Position numbers and translations under genes: made by a program. A stretch of DNA of 64,000 nucleotides, taken from NCBI GenBank assembly GCA_964551735.1, contig CAZKEF010000001.1:1-64000 (forward strand), written 5' to 3'. The notes below the pieces were generated by a model. That model searched no databases. It was given only the letters and a program-made list of their open reading frames with translations, and had not been told where the DNA came from. Below are positions 1-8,414 of the stretch, piece by piece. The stretch comes from DAOUAT01 sp964551735. Its GTDB lineage: Bacteria; Chloroflexota; Anaerolineae; CG2-30-64-16. Within the stretch, counting starts at the first letter, position 1; the number at the start of each line of letters is the position of its first letter.

Positions 1-131
1 TCCGGGTGGTTCGCCAGCGCCTTCCAGAAGTTGTTCACGTCCGGCACGTTGCGCGCCCGCTTGATGTCGTCGAATACGGCCCGGACTTCGGGGGACGCGT
101 CGTCGTCGTGGATGAGGGTGACAGTTGACAT
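1..131 (-). CDS. Carboxymuconolactone decarboxylase/AhpD-like protein (partial, N-terminus only)
   Basis: Only the first 43 codons lie in the window; the gene runs off the left edge. The peptide begins MSTVTLIHDDDASPEVRAVF and continues through a FDDIKRARN segment to FWKALANHP. This resembles the N-terminal helix of carboxymuconolactone decarboxylase/alkylhydroperoxidase D-like proteins. The start is supported by a purine-rich ribosome site (AGGAAGGA) six bases upstream. The active-site CxxC of this family would lie outside the window, so function cannot be confirmed. Members of this superfamily sometimes use selenocysteine, which is relevant given the selenium genes elsewhere here, but that part is not visible. 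Confidence 0.55.
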   Translation of the reverse strand, partial: MSTVTLIHDDDASPEVRAVFDDIKRARNVPDVNNFWKALANHP

Positions 132-246
132 GAGATCCTTCCTTCTTTCTGATGTCGTATTGCCGGTAGCCGCGGCGCCACCGATTCGTGTACAGCCGCT
201 TCCCTCCCTGGCATAGCAATGGCGTCATGCGCCCCGGTTATCCCCG

Positions 247-450
247 TCAGGCAGCGGCCGTCAGGATCGCCTTCACCCGTCCCACCCGGCCGTCTTCCAA
301 CATTACCTTGATGCCGTGCGGGTGGGTTGAGCTGCTCGTCAGGACACGGGCGACGACGCCTGCGGTCAGCGCGCCGCTGCGCTGGTTCTGCTTCTCGACG
401 ATCTGCACGGCCAGACCGGGCCGGATCTCGCTGCGCATCGGCAAGCTCAT
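247..450 (-). CDS. ywbE: YwbE family protein (DUF2196)
   Basis: This 67-residue protein matches the small YwbE family along its whole length. It has an IRPGLAVQIVEKQNQRSG opening, a TAGVVARVLT strand, the hallmark THPHGIKVML block and a closing GRVGRVKAI. The family is about 60-70 residues, so the gene is complete. Its function is unknown; the compact beta-rich sequence suggests a small nucleic-acid- or protein-binding barrel, which is inference. It is on the same strand as the flanking genes, with a gap of about 115 bases to the decarboxylase-like gene. Confidence 0.8.
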   Translation of the reverse strand: MSLPMRSEIRPGLAVQIVEKQNQRSGALTAGVVARVLTSSSTHPHGIKVMLEDGRVGRVKAILTAAA

Positions 451-474
451 GCACCCCTCCCTGGGCTCAGCACC

Positions 475-1467
475 TCATGCTCCGGGCTTCCAGAGGATCT
501 CATCGGGGATGTCGGCGCATCCCGTGGCCGCGCGGAGATCCGCGACGAACGACGTGTGCCGCGACAGCGGCTGGAAGATGAAATGGGCGCTCAGGGTGTC
601 GCGGAGCGACCTCCCGGCAGCCATTTCGTTCCGGCACAGGTCGAGCAGGGCCGGCTTCCACTTGGCGTAAAGGATCCGATTGGCCTGGCGCAGGGCGGCA
701 TCCGGGTCCACGGCGTTGTCGTTCAGGCTTGCATGGTGGAAGTGGTGCACATAGACCGCCGCCGTGCGCGCGATCTGCCCGCCCCGCGCGGCGATCCGCC
801 AGCACAGATCCACGTCCTCGCTGCCGTAGCTGGCGAACCGGGGGTCGGCCACGCCCCCCGCGGCGGCGACGAAATCGGCGTCCAGCAGCGCGCAGCACGT
901 GCCGATGAACGCGGGCGGGCACGCCTGCGACGGCAATCCACCCGCGTGGGTGCTGCACATGAGTTCATCGAACTCGTCAATGGTCAGGCCGCCGGAGTAG
1001 GCGTAGAACTGGCGCAGCGGTGACAGCCGCGGCTGCTCGGCCTTGACCCTGAACCAGGCCGCGGCGCTGTCCTCCGGCCCGAACGGGTGGCTGAGCGTCT
1101 GATGATAGTTCAGCGGCGCCAGTAGCTTCACGGCGGGCCGGCGCTCGAACTCGGCCGCCAGCCGCGCCAGCCAATGGTGCGGCACGAGCACGTCGCTGTC
1201 CAGCAGGCAGAGCGTGCGGCCCCTGGCCACAGCCGCGCCTTGCCGGTTCGCGTGCCCGGGCCCGAGGTTGGTGGGGTTCTCGATCAGCCGGACCCGCGCA
1301 TCGCTGCCGGCCGTCGCGCGCAGGAACTGCACGATCTCCGGCTCGGAGCCGTTGTCAATCACGATCAGCTCGAACGGGTTATCCGTGTGCTGCAGCAAGG
1401 TCTTGAAGCACAGGCGGACGTGCGCGCCCGCGTTCCAGACCTTCATGATGATGCTGACGAGTTCCAT
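475..1467 (-). CDS. Glycosyltransferase family 2
   Basis: The 330-residue protein has a GT-A fold signature: VSIIMKVWNAG near the N-terminus, IVIDNGS at about 35-41, and the metal-binding DSD at residues 90-92 inside LLDSDVLVPHHW. A later YGSEDVDLCWR motif is the usual ED acceptor/base region of family 2 enzymes that transfer sugars to polysaccharide, lipid or protein acceptors at the cytoplasmic face. No membrane segments are obvious. The stop of the upstream SWIM-domain gene is only 8 bases away, so the two are probably co-transcribed. Donor and acceptor cannot be told from sequence. Confidence 0.85.
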   Translation of the reverse strand: MELVSIIMKVWNAGAHVRLCFKTLLQHTDNPFELIVIDNGSEPEIVQFLRATAGSDARVRLIENPTNLGPGHANRQGAAVARGRTLCLLDSDVLVPHHWLARLAAEFERRPAVKLLAPLNYHQTLSHPFGPEDSAAAWFRVKAEQPRLSPLRQFYAYSGGLTIDEFDELMCSTHAGGLPSQACPPAFIGTCCALLDADFVAAAGGVADPRFASYGSEDVDLCWRIAARGGQIARTAAVYVHHFHHASLNDNAVDPDAALRQANRILYAKWKPALLDLCRNEMAAGRSLRDTLSAHFIFQPLSRHTSFVADLRAATGCADIPDEILWKPGA

Positions 1468-1475
1468 GAAGTGGC

Positions 1476-3269
1476 CTACCGTATCCCCTGCAGCATCGGC
1501 ACCAGCTTATACTTGCGACCGTGCGTTGCCAACAGGCCATCCAGGTACGCCTGCCACTCGGCCCCGCGGTTGTGCTGGCGGTAGATGTCTCGCGCGGTGC
1601 GCAGCCGCTCGACAGCGGTATCGTAGTACTTGGCCTTGCCCTCGTTCATGATGCTTTCCGCCAGTTGTCTGCACTTGCGGATGCCCCAGTCGGGATAATC
1701 GGCGCGCGTTGCCTCGATCACGCGTGCCAGGTTGGTGTCGTAGTATGATGATCCGTCAACGGCCGCCATCGCTTCCTTCAGCATCTTCTCGTAGAGGTAG
1801 ATGTCAACCTTGTGGTAGGAATAGGAGCGCGCCATCTGTTCCAGCAGCGCGGCCTTGATCGCCGGCCAATCGGCGCCGGCCAGGCGCTCAGCGGCCTGGT
1901 AATCGGCCAGCTCGAAGCTGCTGGTGAAGGCGGCCTGCGCGGCGCGCAGCGCCAGGTCGTGATCATCGGCCGCCCGCGCCAGGTCCACGGTCCAGCGCGC
2001 CAGCTCGGTCTTGCTCTCTTGCCCGGCCAGCCCCAGCCCGTGCGCGGCGACCGTGAGCGCGGCGGGCCGCGCGCCCTGTTCGACCAGCGTCCGGGCCAGC
2101 GAAAGGATCTCCGCGGGCGATTGGAGGCACTCCCGCGCCTCAGCGACCGCCCGTTCCACCTGACCGGTGCGGGCCAGCATGTTGATGTAGAGGCTGGTCT
2201 GCCCCTCCGCTTCGGCCAGGTGGATGTATTCCTGCGTGCGGCCCTGGCGCGCCAGGATGCGCAGCCGCGCCAGGGCCAGCTCGTCGGCGTAATGGGGCGG
2301 ATTACCCTCCCACGCGCCCTTTTCGGTGATGTTGCCCCGCATGGCAGCGACTAATGCGGGGGCGTCCCACCACTGTTCCAGCGCGGTCTCAACGATGTCC
2401 AGGTTGATCACCCCATCATCGGCCCAATCCTCAACGCGGGCCAGCCATTGGTCGCGCTGATCGGGGGTGAGGGCCTGGCTCAACAGCGCCTCGGCCAGCA
2501 GCGCGCCCAGGTCGGCGGCGGTCTCGTCAATCACATCCTGGTTGTTCTCGATCACCCACTCGTCCAGGGCAGCGATGCCATTGCCCCACGCCTCGATCAT
2601 GGCGGTGATCACCCCGGTGGCCGCGACCGGGTCGCCGGCCGCCAGCAGGGTTTCAGCCAGGCGCTGGTGCGGCCCCAGCACCTCTTCCGGGAAAATGGCG
2701 CCGGCCTCGTCGTCCCAGTAGTCGTTGTAGTAGCCGCGGCCGCCTCCGGTTGCGCCGGCGCTGCGTAAATCCTTGCCGATCTCGCGGCGGATGGCGGCCA
2801 GATCCACCGGGATGCCGTGATCGGCCGGTGCCTGGCCCGGTGCGACCGGCGCGGCGGTCAGCCACGTGATCTCCTGCTCGATGGCCGCGATCAGCGCCGG
2901 GTCGCCCTCCGCCAGGCTGCGGAGGATCCGGCGCAACTGGGCTTCGGTCAGCCCGGCCAGCAGCGTCTCCAGGTCGGGCTTGACCGGAACCTCCTCTTCC
3001 AGCGCAGCCAGCAGCACGGCGACGATGTGCTTGCAGTAGCCGCCCCAGTCATACGGGCAGGTGCAGGTCGCGCCCGCGATGCGGCCGTCGTCGGATAAGG
3101 TGACGACGATCTCGTAGGGCTCGTCGTCGCTGCCGGAGACCTGGGCGGTCAGCAAGCTGCCGCGCTGGACGACGCCGGAGACCGCGCCGCTGCGGCGATA
3201 GCTTTGGCCGCGCTCGAACGATTGTGCGTTGGCGCCGGCGCGGATGTCGGCTTCGGTGAAGGGGGTCAT
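1476..3269 (-). CDS. SWIM zinc-finger domain protein
   Basis: A 597-residue protein with a SWIM zinc finger at residues 69-81 (C69-T-C71-x7-C79-K-H81, read as CTCPYDWGGYCKHIVAV). SWIM fingers chelate zinc and bind DNA or protein. They occur in bacterial SWI2/SNF2-associated proteins and in stand-alone proteins like this one. The remaining 500 residues are alpha-helical with many Ala/Leu heptads and repeated short helical hairpins, resembling TPR-like repeats. No helicase motifs are present. It is followed 8 bases later by the glycosyltransferase gene. Molecular function is unknown. Confidence 0.8.
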   Translation of the reverse strand: MTPFTEADIRAGANAQSFERGQSYRRSGAVSGVVQRGSLLTAQVSGSDDEPYEIVVTLSDDGRIAGATCTCPYDWGGYCKHIVAVLLAALEEEVPVKPDLETLLAGLTEAQLRRILRSLAEGDPALIAAIEQEITWLTAAPVAPGQAPADHGIPVDLAAIRREIGKDLRSAGATGGGRGYYNDYWDDEAGAIFPEEVLGPHQRLAETLLAAGDPVAATGVITAMIEAWGNGIAALDEWVIENNQDVIDETAADLGALLAEALLSQALTPDQRDQWLARVEDWADDGVINLDIVETALEQWWDAPALVAAMRGNITEKGAWEGNPPHYADELALARLRILARQGRTQEYIHLAEAEGQTSLYINMLARTGQVERAVAEARECLQSPAEILSLARTLVEQGARPAALTVAAHGLGLAGQESKTELARWTVDLARAADDHDLALRAAQAAFTSSFELADYQAAERLAGADWPAIKAALLEQMARSYSYHKVDIYLYEKMLKEAMAAVDGSSYYDTNLARVIEATRADYPDWGIRKCRQLAESIMNEGKAKYYDTAVERLRTARDIYRQHNRGAEWQAYLDGLLATHGRKYKLVPMLQGIR

Positions 3270-3416
3270 GGAGGCTCCTCCGGATTGTAACGGTTAGCGG
3301 TATTATAATGCGAGGTGGGCTGCGGGCAAAGAGGAGGGATGCCAGGGGTGAAAAATCAAGAATGTACTCCTGCCATAGTGCACTGAGGGGCGAAGCACGG
3401 AGTGCGCGCAGACTGG

Positions 3417-3446
3417 TTAGCATCGGAGATGAAATTGGGCTATAAT
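3417..3446 (+). promoter_or_regulatory. Sigma-70-like promoter for the MntA/HepT module
   Basis: TTAGCA, an 18-base spacer and a perfect TATAAT (3441-3446) precede the toxin-antitoxin pair. The start site would fall near 3453, giving a leader of about 45 bases to the mntA start. Confidence 0.5.
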
Positions 3447-3497
3447 CTCCTGGTGCCAGGACAATAGGAAGCGGAGCACCCAGAAGGAGTTGGCTGC

Positions 3498-3800
3498 ATG
3501 TCTACAGCGCGAATCCCGATCCCAAAGACCAAAATCAACGAGTTCTGCCGGCGCAACCAGGTGAAGTCGCTGGCACTGTTTGGCTCTGTCTTGCGCGCCG
3601 ACTTCCGGCCCGATAGCGATGTTGATATCCTGGTCGAGTTTCAGCCCGATGCACGGATCGGATTTCTGGCTTTGAGCCGCATGCAACGCGAGCTGGCCGA
3701 GCTTCTGCACCGGCCGGTTGACTTGGTTCCGAAGGATGGCCTGAAGCCGCTGATCCGCGACGCCGTCTTGTCCAGCACTGAGGTGGTCTATGCGGGGTGA
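3498..3800 (+). CDS. mntA: MntA-like minimal nucleotidyltransferase antitoxin
   Basis: This 100-residue protein has the nucleotidyltransferase signature G29-S30 followed by D41-V-D43 (FGSVLRADFRPDSDVDILVE), typical of minimal nucleotidyltransferases. In characterised pairs the MNT protein is the antitoxin and AMPylates the HEPN toxin. The gene overlaps the next one by 11 bases, the usual layout of MntA/HepT modules, which implies translational coupling. It opens a small defence-like island. Identity as an antitoxin is inferred from family and pairing. Confidence 0.87.
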   Translation: MSTARIPIPKTKINEFCRRNQVKSLALFGSVLRADFRPDSDVDILVEFQPDARIGFLALSRMQRELAELLHRPVDLVPKDGLKPLIRDAVLSSTEVVYAG

Positions 3801-4137
3801 ACGGCTCTATCTTGCCGATATCGTTGAAGCCGCGGAAGCTATCAGCCATTTTGTGGCCGGGATGACCGAAGACGACTGGATCGAAGATGAGGCTAAGCAG
3901 GGCGCGGTGATGTATCAACTGATCATCATCGGGGAAGCGGCGTCGCGGTTGTCGAAGGATTTTCGCGAGCGCCACCCCGAGATCGCCTGGGCCGATATCA
4001 TCGGGTTTCGCAACTTTGCGGTGCATGCTTACTTCGCAGTAAGCTGGTCTGTCGTGTGGGTAACAGCCACGGAGGATGTGCCGATGTTAGCGGAACAGCT
4101 TGGTTCCATCCTGGACGAAGATGTTTCGGATGGGTAG
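3790..4137 (+). CDS. hepT: HepT-like HEPN RNase toxin (DUF86)
   Basis: This 115-residue protein carries the HEPN toxin motif R-x4-H-x-Y at R74, H79 and Y81 (GFRNFAVHAYFAV). It also has the family's EDEAKQGAVMYQLIIIGEAASRL helix region. HepT proteins are RNases whose active site is this RxxxxxH motif; they are neutralised by AMPylation of the neighbouring tyrosine by MntA. Y81 is in the modifiable position. The motif is intact, so the toxin is predicted to be functional. It follows mntA with an 11-base overlap. Confidence 0.87.
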   Translation: MRGERLYLADIVEAAEAISHFVAGMTEDDWIEDEAKQGAVMYQLIIIGEAASRLSKDFRERHPEIAWADIIGFRNFAVHAYFAVSWSVVWVTATEDVPMLAEQLGSILDEDVSDG

Positions 4138-4221
4138 CGCAGCAATGGACAATGACTGGACCTTCTCGCACGGCCTGCACCGGACATTCGGTGCGAGACT
4201 GATGGAGAGATAGGGGACGCC

Positions 4222-7182
4222 ATGCGAACCACCGAACACACCATCAACGACGCGCTCGCCGCGGCAGTGAGAACGACCCGCCACGCGTGGCGGGATTCCG
4301 ACATCGTGCGGTCGGAGCAGCTTGGCACATTGCGGGAAAGCGCGGCGCGGCCCGACATCCTGGTGGTCGAACCCAACGTGTCCCCGGTCGCTATCGAGGT
4401 CGAGATCCAGCCCGCGCTCAACGTCGAGGCCGAGGCGCTGTCGCGGCTGGGCAACTACACCAGCGGCGCCGGCAGGACGATCCTATCTGCCATCGCCGTG
4501 CGCTTGCCCGTGCGCTGCCGGGCCAAACAGGGGCAACCGCTGTTGAGCGAGTTGGCCGTTGCGACCGACCTGGAAATGGCCCTCTTCACCGGCAGGGATG
4601 CCGCGACGGCGACCCGCTGGCCGCGCGCCGGCTGGATCAGCGGGGATGTGTCCGACCTTTCGCTGCTGGTGCAGTTGGCTTCGATCCCCCCCGACGTGAT
4701 TGACCTGGCCGTGGATCAACTGGTGGAGGGCGTCAAGACGGCGGCCGGCTTGTTGGACGAGATGGCCCACCAGCACCCCGGCGCCCTTGGTCAGATCAGC
4801 CAGGAGCTGTGCCAGCAGGATGGAGAGCAGACCCGCCGCATGGCTGCGACGATCCTTGCCAACGCCTTCATGTTCCACGAGATCTTGGCGGGGGGCCAGG
4901 ATGAGCTGGCGAGCGTTCGTTCGCTGGAGCAGTTGCGCGGGGCCAGCCCTGGTCTCACCAAATCGTCCGTCCTGGCCGAGTGGCGGAAGATCCTTGCCAT
5001 CAACTACTGGCCTATCTTCGACATCGCGCGGCGCATCCTGGAGATTGTGCCGGCAGCCGACAGCAAAGCGCTGATTGATGCCCTGGCCGCCACTTCGGAC
5101 AGGCTGCTGCAAAACCGCCTGATGCGCTCCCATGATCTGACCGGCGCAGTGTTTCAACGCCTCATCGCCGATCGGAAGTTCCTGGCCGCCTACTACACCA
5201 CCCCGGCATCCGCGGCGCTGTTGGTCGGGCTGGCGATCACCCCCGACTTTTTCCCGGCAGGCCGCTCCTGGGCCAGTGCAGACGATGTGAAGGCGCTGCG
5301 CATCGCGGATTTCGCTTGCGGCACCGGCACGCTGTTGTCCACCGCGTATCAGCGCGTGAGCTTTCTCCATGAGCACGCTGGCGGCGACGCCGAAGCGATC
5401 CACCCGCAGATGATGGCGACGGCGCTGGTCGGCTGCGACGTGCTGCCCGCGGCGGCCCACCTGACCGCCTCCATGCTGGCGGGCGCGCACCCCACGGTCA
5501 AATACAACCAGAGCTCCATCCTGACGGTCGCCTACGGCAAGCAGGCGGACGGCGCGATTGCGCTCGGCTCGCTGGATTTGCTGGATCCCCAGGGCATTTT
5601 TGAGGCCCTGTCCATCACAGCCAGAGCGGCCGAGGGCATGGGCGAGCACGAGAAGGAAACCTGGCAAGCGCTGCCGCACGCGTCGTTCGACGTGGTGATC
5701 ATGAATCCGCCGTTCACTCGCGCGACCGGACATGAGGGCAGGAAAATTGGTGTTCCCAACCCGATGTTTGCCGCGTTCAGCTCGGATGCGGAGGAGCAGC
5801 GGTTGATGGCGAAGGCCGCGGAGCGCCTGACGCGCGGCACCAGCGCCCACGGAAATGCCGGGGAGGCCTCGATCTTCCTGGTGTTGGCCGACCGCAAGCT
5901 GAAGCCCGGGGGCGTGCTGGCACTGGTGATGCCGCTCAGCTTGATGGCGGGCGAATCGTGGGAAGCCTCGCGCACGCTCCTGGCAAAGAGCTATCGCGAT
6001 CTGGTGTTTGTCTCCATCGCCGGGGCGGATGACCAAGCCTTGTCCTTTTCGGCCGACACGGGCATGGGCGAATGTCTGGTGCTCGGCCGCAAATCCGAGG
6101 CAGGCAGCACGCGGGCCACGTTTGTCGTGCTCGATGAACGGCCGGCCTACCCGCTAGTCGGGGCCAGCGCGGCCGAGCAGATTCGCCGGGCGATCGCGGG
6201 CGGCAATCTCCGCTGCCTGGAGGATGGGCCGGTCGGCGGCACGCCGCTGTGTTTTGGCGATAACACGATCGGCCAGGCGTTGGATGCGCCCTTGTCTCCC
6301 TCCGGCGGCTGGAACTTGGCGCGCATAGCTGATTTTGCTCTTGCGCAGACCGCGCATCAACTCGCAGATGGGAGACTGATCCAATTGCCAGGTATGGGCA
6401 GGTCAGAAGCCGCTATCATAGCAATAACGACGGTTGCGGCAATCGGCGAAATCGGGCCCTATCATGCGGATGTCAACGGCAGGACATCCAGCGGCGGCAT
6501 AAGGGGGCCCTTCGACATTTCCCCGGTCAGGCCCAACAGCATACCGACCTACCCGGTGCTTTGGGAGCATGATGCAGACAGGGAGCGAACGATGGCCTTC
6601 GAGTCCGATTGCGAAGGTCTCCCGCGGCGCGGCTCAACGCCCCAGGAACAGGTGGCAGTTGACCTGAAAACGGCGAGCATCTGGAAAACGGCTTCCCATT
6701 GCCATTTCAACCGGGACTTCCGGTTCAACAGCCAGTCTACCGGGATGCAGTTTACCCCGCGGCGGACCATCGGCGGACGCGCGTGGCTGTCCATCCGGCT
6801 GCCGTCTGTGGATCTCGAAAAGACGCTGGTGCTGTGGGGCAACACATCGCTGGGGCTGCTGCTGCGCTGGTGGCATTCCAACAAGCAGCAGGCCGGCCGC
6901 GGCAGCATCGGCAAGTCGGCGCTGCAGACGCTGCCCGTCCTGGATGTGACCACACTCACGCCCCCACAACTGCAAGCGGCCGTGAGCATCTTCGATGCCA
7001 TGAGCGATCAGCCGCTCCGCCCGCTGCACGAAATGGACGCCGACCCGGTGCGGTGGGAACTGGATCAGCGCTTTGCGCGTGAGGTCCTGGGCCTGGCGGA
7101 GCCAATTCTCGTCGAGGGCGGCCCGCTCGATGTCCTGCGCATGAAGCTCAGCCGTGAGCCTTCGGTGCGCGGGTCGAAGTAA
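4222..7182 (+). CDS. Eco57I-like N6-adenine DNA methyltransferase, possible fused nuclease
   Basis: This 986-residue protein contains an amino-methyltransferase core. Motif I is ADFACGTGTLL at about 362-372, and motif IV is the catalytic NPPF at 495-498 within DVVIMNPPFTRATG. Sequence after the core (about 660-900) resembles a target-recognition region, with a helix-rich tail. Near the N-terminus, about 43-60, RPDILVVEP followed by AIEVEIQ resembles a PD-(D/E)xE variant of the PD-(D/E)xK nuclease motif. That would make it a single-chain type IIG-like restriction-modification enzyme. The nuclease part is inference; the methylase is clear. It lies directly after the MntA/HepT module and before a small unknown gene. 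Confidence 0.82.
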   Translation: MRTTEHTINDALAAAVRTTRHAWRDSDIVRSEQLGTLRESAARPDILVVEPNVSPVAIEVEIQPALNVEAEALSRLGNYTSGAGRTILSAIAVRLPVRCRAKQGQPLLSELAVATDLEMALFTGRDAATATRWPRAGWISGDVSDLSLLVQLASIPPDVIDLAVDQLVEGVKTAAGLLDEMAHQHPGALGQISQELCQQDGEQTRRMAATILANAFMFHEILAGGQDELASVRSLEQLRGASPGLTKSSVLAEWRKILAINYWPIFDIARRILEIVPAADSKALIDALAATSDRLLQNRLMRSHDLTGAVFQRLIADRKFLAAYYTTPASAALLVGLAITPDFFPAGRSWASADDVKALRIADFACGTGTLLSTAYQRVSFLHEHAGGDAEAIHPQMMATALVGCDVLPAAAHLTASMLAGAHPTVKYNQSSILTVAYGKQADGAIALGSLDLLDPQGIFEALSITARAAEGMGEHEKETWQALPHASFDVVIMNPPFTRATGHEGRKIGVPNPMFAAFSSDAEEQRLMAKAAERLTRGTSAHGNAGEASIFLVLADRKLKPGGVLALVMPLSLMAGESWEASRTLLAKSYRDLVFVSIAGADDQALSFSADTGMGECLVLGRKSEAGSTRATFVVLDERPAYPLVGASAAEQIRRAIAGGNLRCLEDGPVGGTPLCFGDNTIGQALDAPLSPSGGWNLARIADFALAQTAHQLADGRLIQLPGMGRSEAAIIAITTVAAIGEIGPYHADVNGRTSSGGIRGPFDISPVRPNSIPTYPVLWEHDADRERTMAFESDCEGLPRRGSTPQEQVAVDLKTASIWKTASHCHFNRDFRFNSQSTGMQFTPRRTIGGRAWLSIRLPSVDLEKTLVLWGNTSLGLLLRWWHSNKQQAGRGSIGKSALQTLPVLDVTTLTPPQLQAAVSIFDAMSDQPLRPLHEMDADPVRWELDQRFAREVLGLAEPILVEGGPLDVLRMKLSREPSVRGSK

Positions 7183-7220
7183 GGTTGCGATGTGCTGTGG
7201 TAGACAAAAGGAAATCTCCC

Positions 7221-7649
7221 ATGAAACGCCTGAAAATCACCACCCTGAGCAAGGACTGGCATGACAAAGACGAAGTGCTGCTCCACGCTGCGTTCCAACT
7301 GCTGACCGACTTCGTGGAAAAGGAGCGGCCTGACAAGATCGTTGATTGGGATTTCGATGAACGACACAAGAACGCCTGGGCCGAGATAACGAGCCTCTAC
7401 AAGTGGTGGACGAAAACCCGCCCCAAGCGTCGCAGCCCATTGGATGACAAGAAGCTCAAGCGGCCGCCCTTCAAATTCAAGAAGATCTCCGGATCGAAGA
7501 TGCGCAGGCTGGTCAGGCCGGATGAAGAGAAGTACGCCCCGTATTACGAGGCGCTCAAGGAGGATGTCCGGCTGGAAAACGAATGGTACGAGGAAGATCA
7601 GCGTAATTTGCACCGCCTGATCGAGATCAGATGCTTTTTGTGGACGTGA
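7221..7649 (+). CDS. Hypothetical protein downstream of the methylase
   Basis: The 142-residue protein is charged and rich in Lys, Trp and Glu. Its N-terminal half has a predicted helix (LLHAAFQLLTDFVEKERP) and its C-terminal half is RPDEEKYAPYYEALKE-like helix. I do not recognise a family. The ATG at 7221 is preferred over a TTG at 7185 because AGGAAA sits at good distance before it. It starts about 40 bases after the methylase stop on the same strand, so it is probably part of the same restriction-modification or defence unit. Confidence 0.6.
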   Translation: MKRLKITTLSKDWHDKDEVLLHAAFQLLTDFVEKERPDKIVDWDFDERHKNAWAEITSLYKWWTKTRPKRRSPLDDKKLKRPPFKFKKISGSKMRRLVRPDEEKYAPYYEALKEDVRLENEWYEEDQRNLHRLIEIRCFLWT

Positions 7650-7680
7650 TTTCACCACGTATCTTCACAATGACCCGGGG

Positions 7681-7929
7681 TAGGGGCATGGCCTTGCACC
7701 TGCCCGCGGGGGCGACCGCGAGGGTGGGCCCCTACTTTCGAGAGGGTAGATGGCGTTCAGCAGTAGGGGCATGGCCTTGCACCTGCCCGCGGGGGCGACC
7801 GCGAGGGTGCGCCCCTACTTTCGAGAGGGTAGATGGCGTTCAGCAGTAGGGGCATGGCCTTGCACCTGCCCGCGGGGGCGACCGCGAGGGTGCGCCCCTA
7901 CTTTCGAGAGGGTAGATGGCGTTCAGCAG
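7681..7929. repeat. Three tandem copies of an 83-bp palindromic repeat
   Basis: Copies begin at 7681, 7764 and 7847 with a period of exactly 83 bases. They are almost identical; copy 1 has GGGTGGGCCCC where the others have GGGTGCGCCCC. Each unit contains an inverted repeat that starts TAGGGGC and ends GCCCCTA, followed by a short linker (TTCGAGAGGGTAGATGGCGT). A diverged single copy in the opposite orientation lies at 60428-60481. The block fills the space between the hypothetical gene and the XRE regulator and pushes spurious reading frames through it. It is not a CRISPR array because there are no unique spacers. Confidence 0.92.
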
Positions 7930-7954
7930 TGAGCCGCCGCGCAGGAGGGTCTTG

Positions 7955-8347
7955 ATGGAAACTGAAAAAACCATCTTTGACCGCTACCTGGAACGCAAAC
8001 TCCAGGACCCTACACTGCGCGCCCGCTTCGAGGCGGTCGACCAGGCCTGGGATATCGCGCTGCAGCTCGCCGCCTTGCGCCGGTCGCGCGGCCTGACCCA
8101 GAAACAGGTCGCTGAGCTGCTCGGCACGAAGCAGCAGGCCATCGCCCGGCTCGAAGATCCGGCCTACAGTGGCCACAGCCTCAGCATGGTGCGCAAATAC
8201 GTCGAGGCGTTGGGCGCCGGCCTGCACGTCACCATCCTGCCGGCCGAAGCCACCGCCGCATGCGCGGTTCAGCGCAGCCAGCAGCCCCACTTTGTGCATG
8301 AGGAGCAGCGCCGTTACGGACTTGCCGAAGAAGTCGAGAAATCTTGA
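7955..8347 (+). CDS. XRE-family helix-turn-helix regulator (orphan HigA-like antitoxin)
   Basis: This 130-residue protein has an HTH_3 domain at about 35-90: AALRRSRGLTQKQVAELLG, TKQQAIARLE and SLSMVRKYVEALG. This is the arrangement of HigA/HipB-type antitoxins, which bind operator DNA and a partner toxin. The ATG at 7955 is preceded by AGGAGGGT; an in-frame ATG at 7916 lies inside the tandem repeat and is less likely. No HigB-like toxin gene is found on either side, so it looks like an orphan antitoxin or a stand-alone regulator. Confidence 0.82.
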   Translation: METEKTIFDRYLERKLQDPTLRARFEAVDQAWDIALQLAALRRSRGLTQKQVAELLGTKQQAIARLEDPAYSGHSLSMVRKYVEALGAGLHVTILPAEATAACAVQRSQQPHFVHEEQRRYGLAEEVEKS

Positions 8348-8414
8348 TCGAGATCAGGGGCTTTTGGGGATGTAAGCGACGGTGATTCGGATTCTGAACT
8401 GACGCGCTGGCCGG

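Noticed and set aside
4483..6036. Long open frame on the opposite strand of the methylase gene
   Set aside because: It lies wholly within the methylase, has no family signature and its composition is that of a GC-rich shadow frame.
7681..7929. CRISPR-like array
   Set aside because: The three 83-base units are contiguous and nearly identical throughout; there are no unique spacers and no cas genes.
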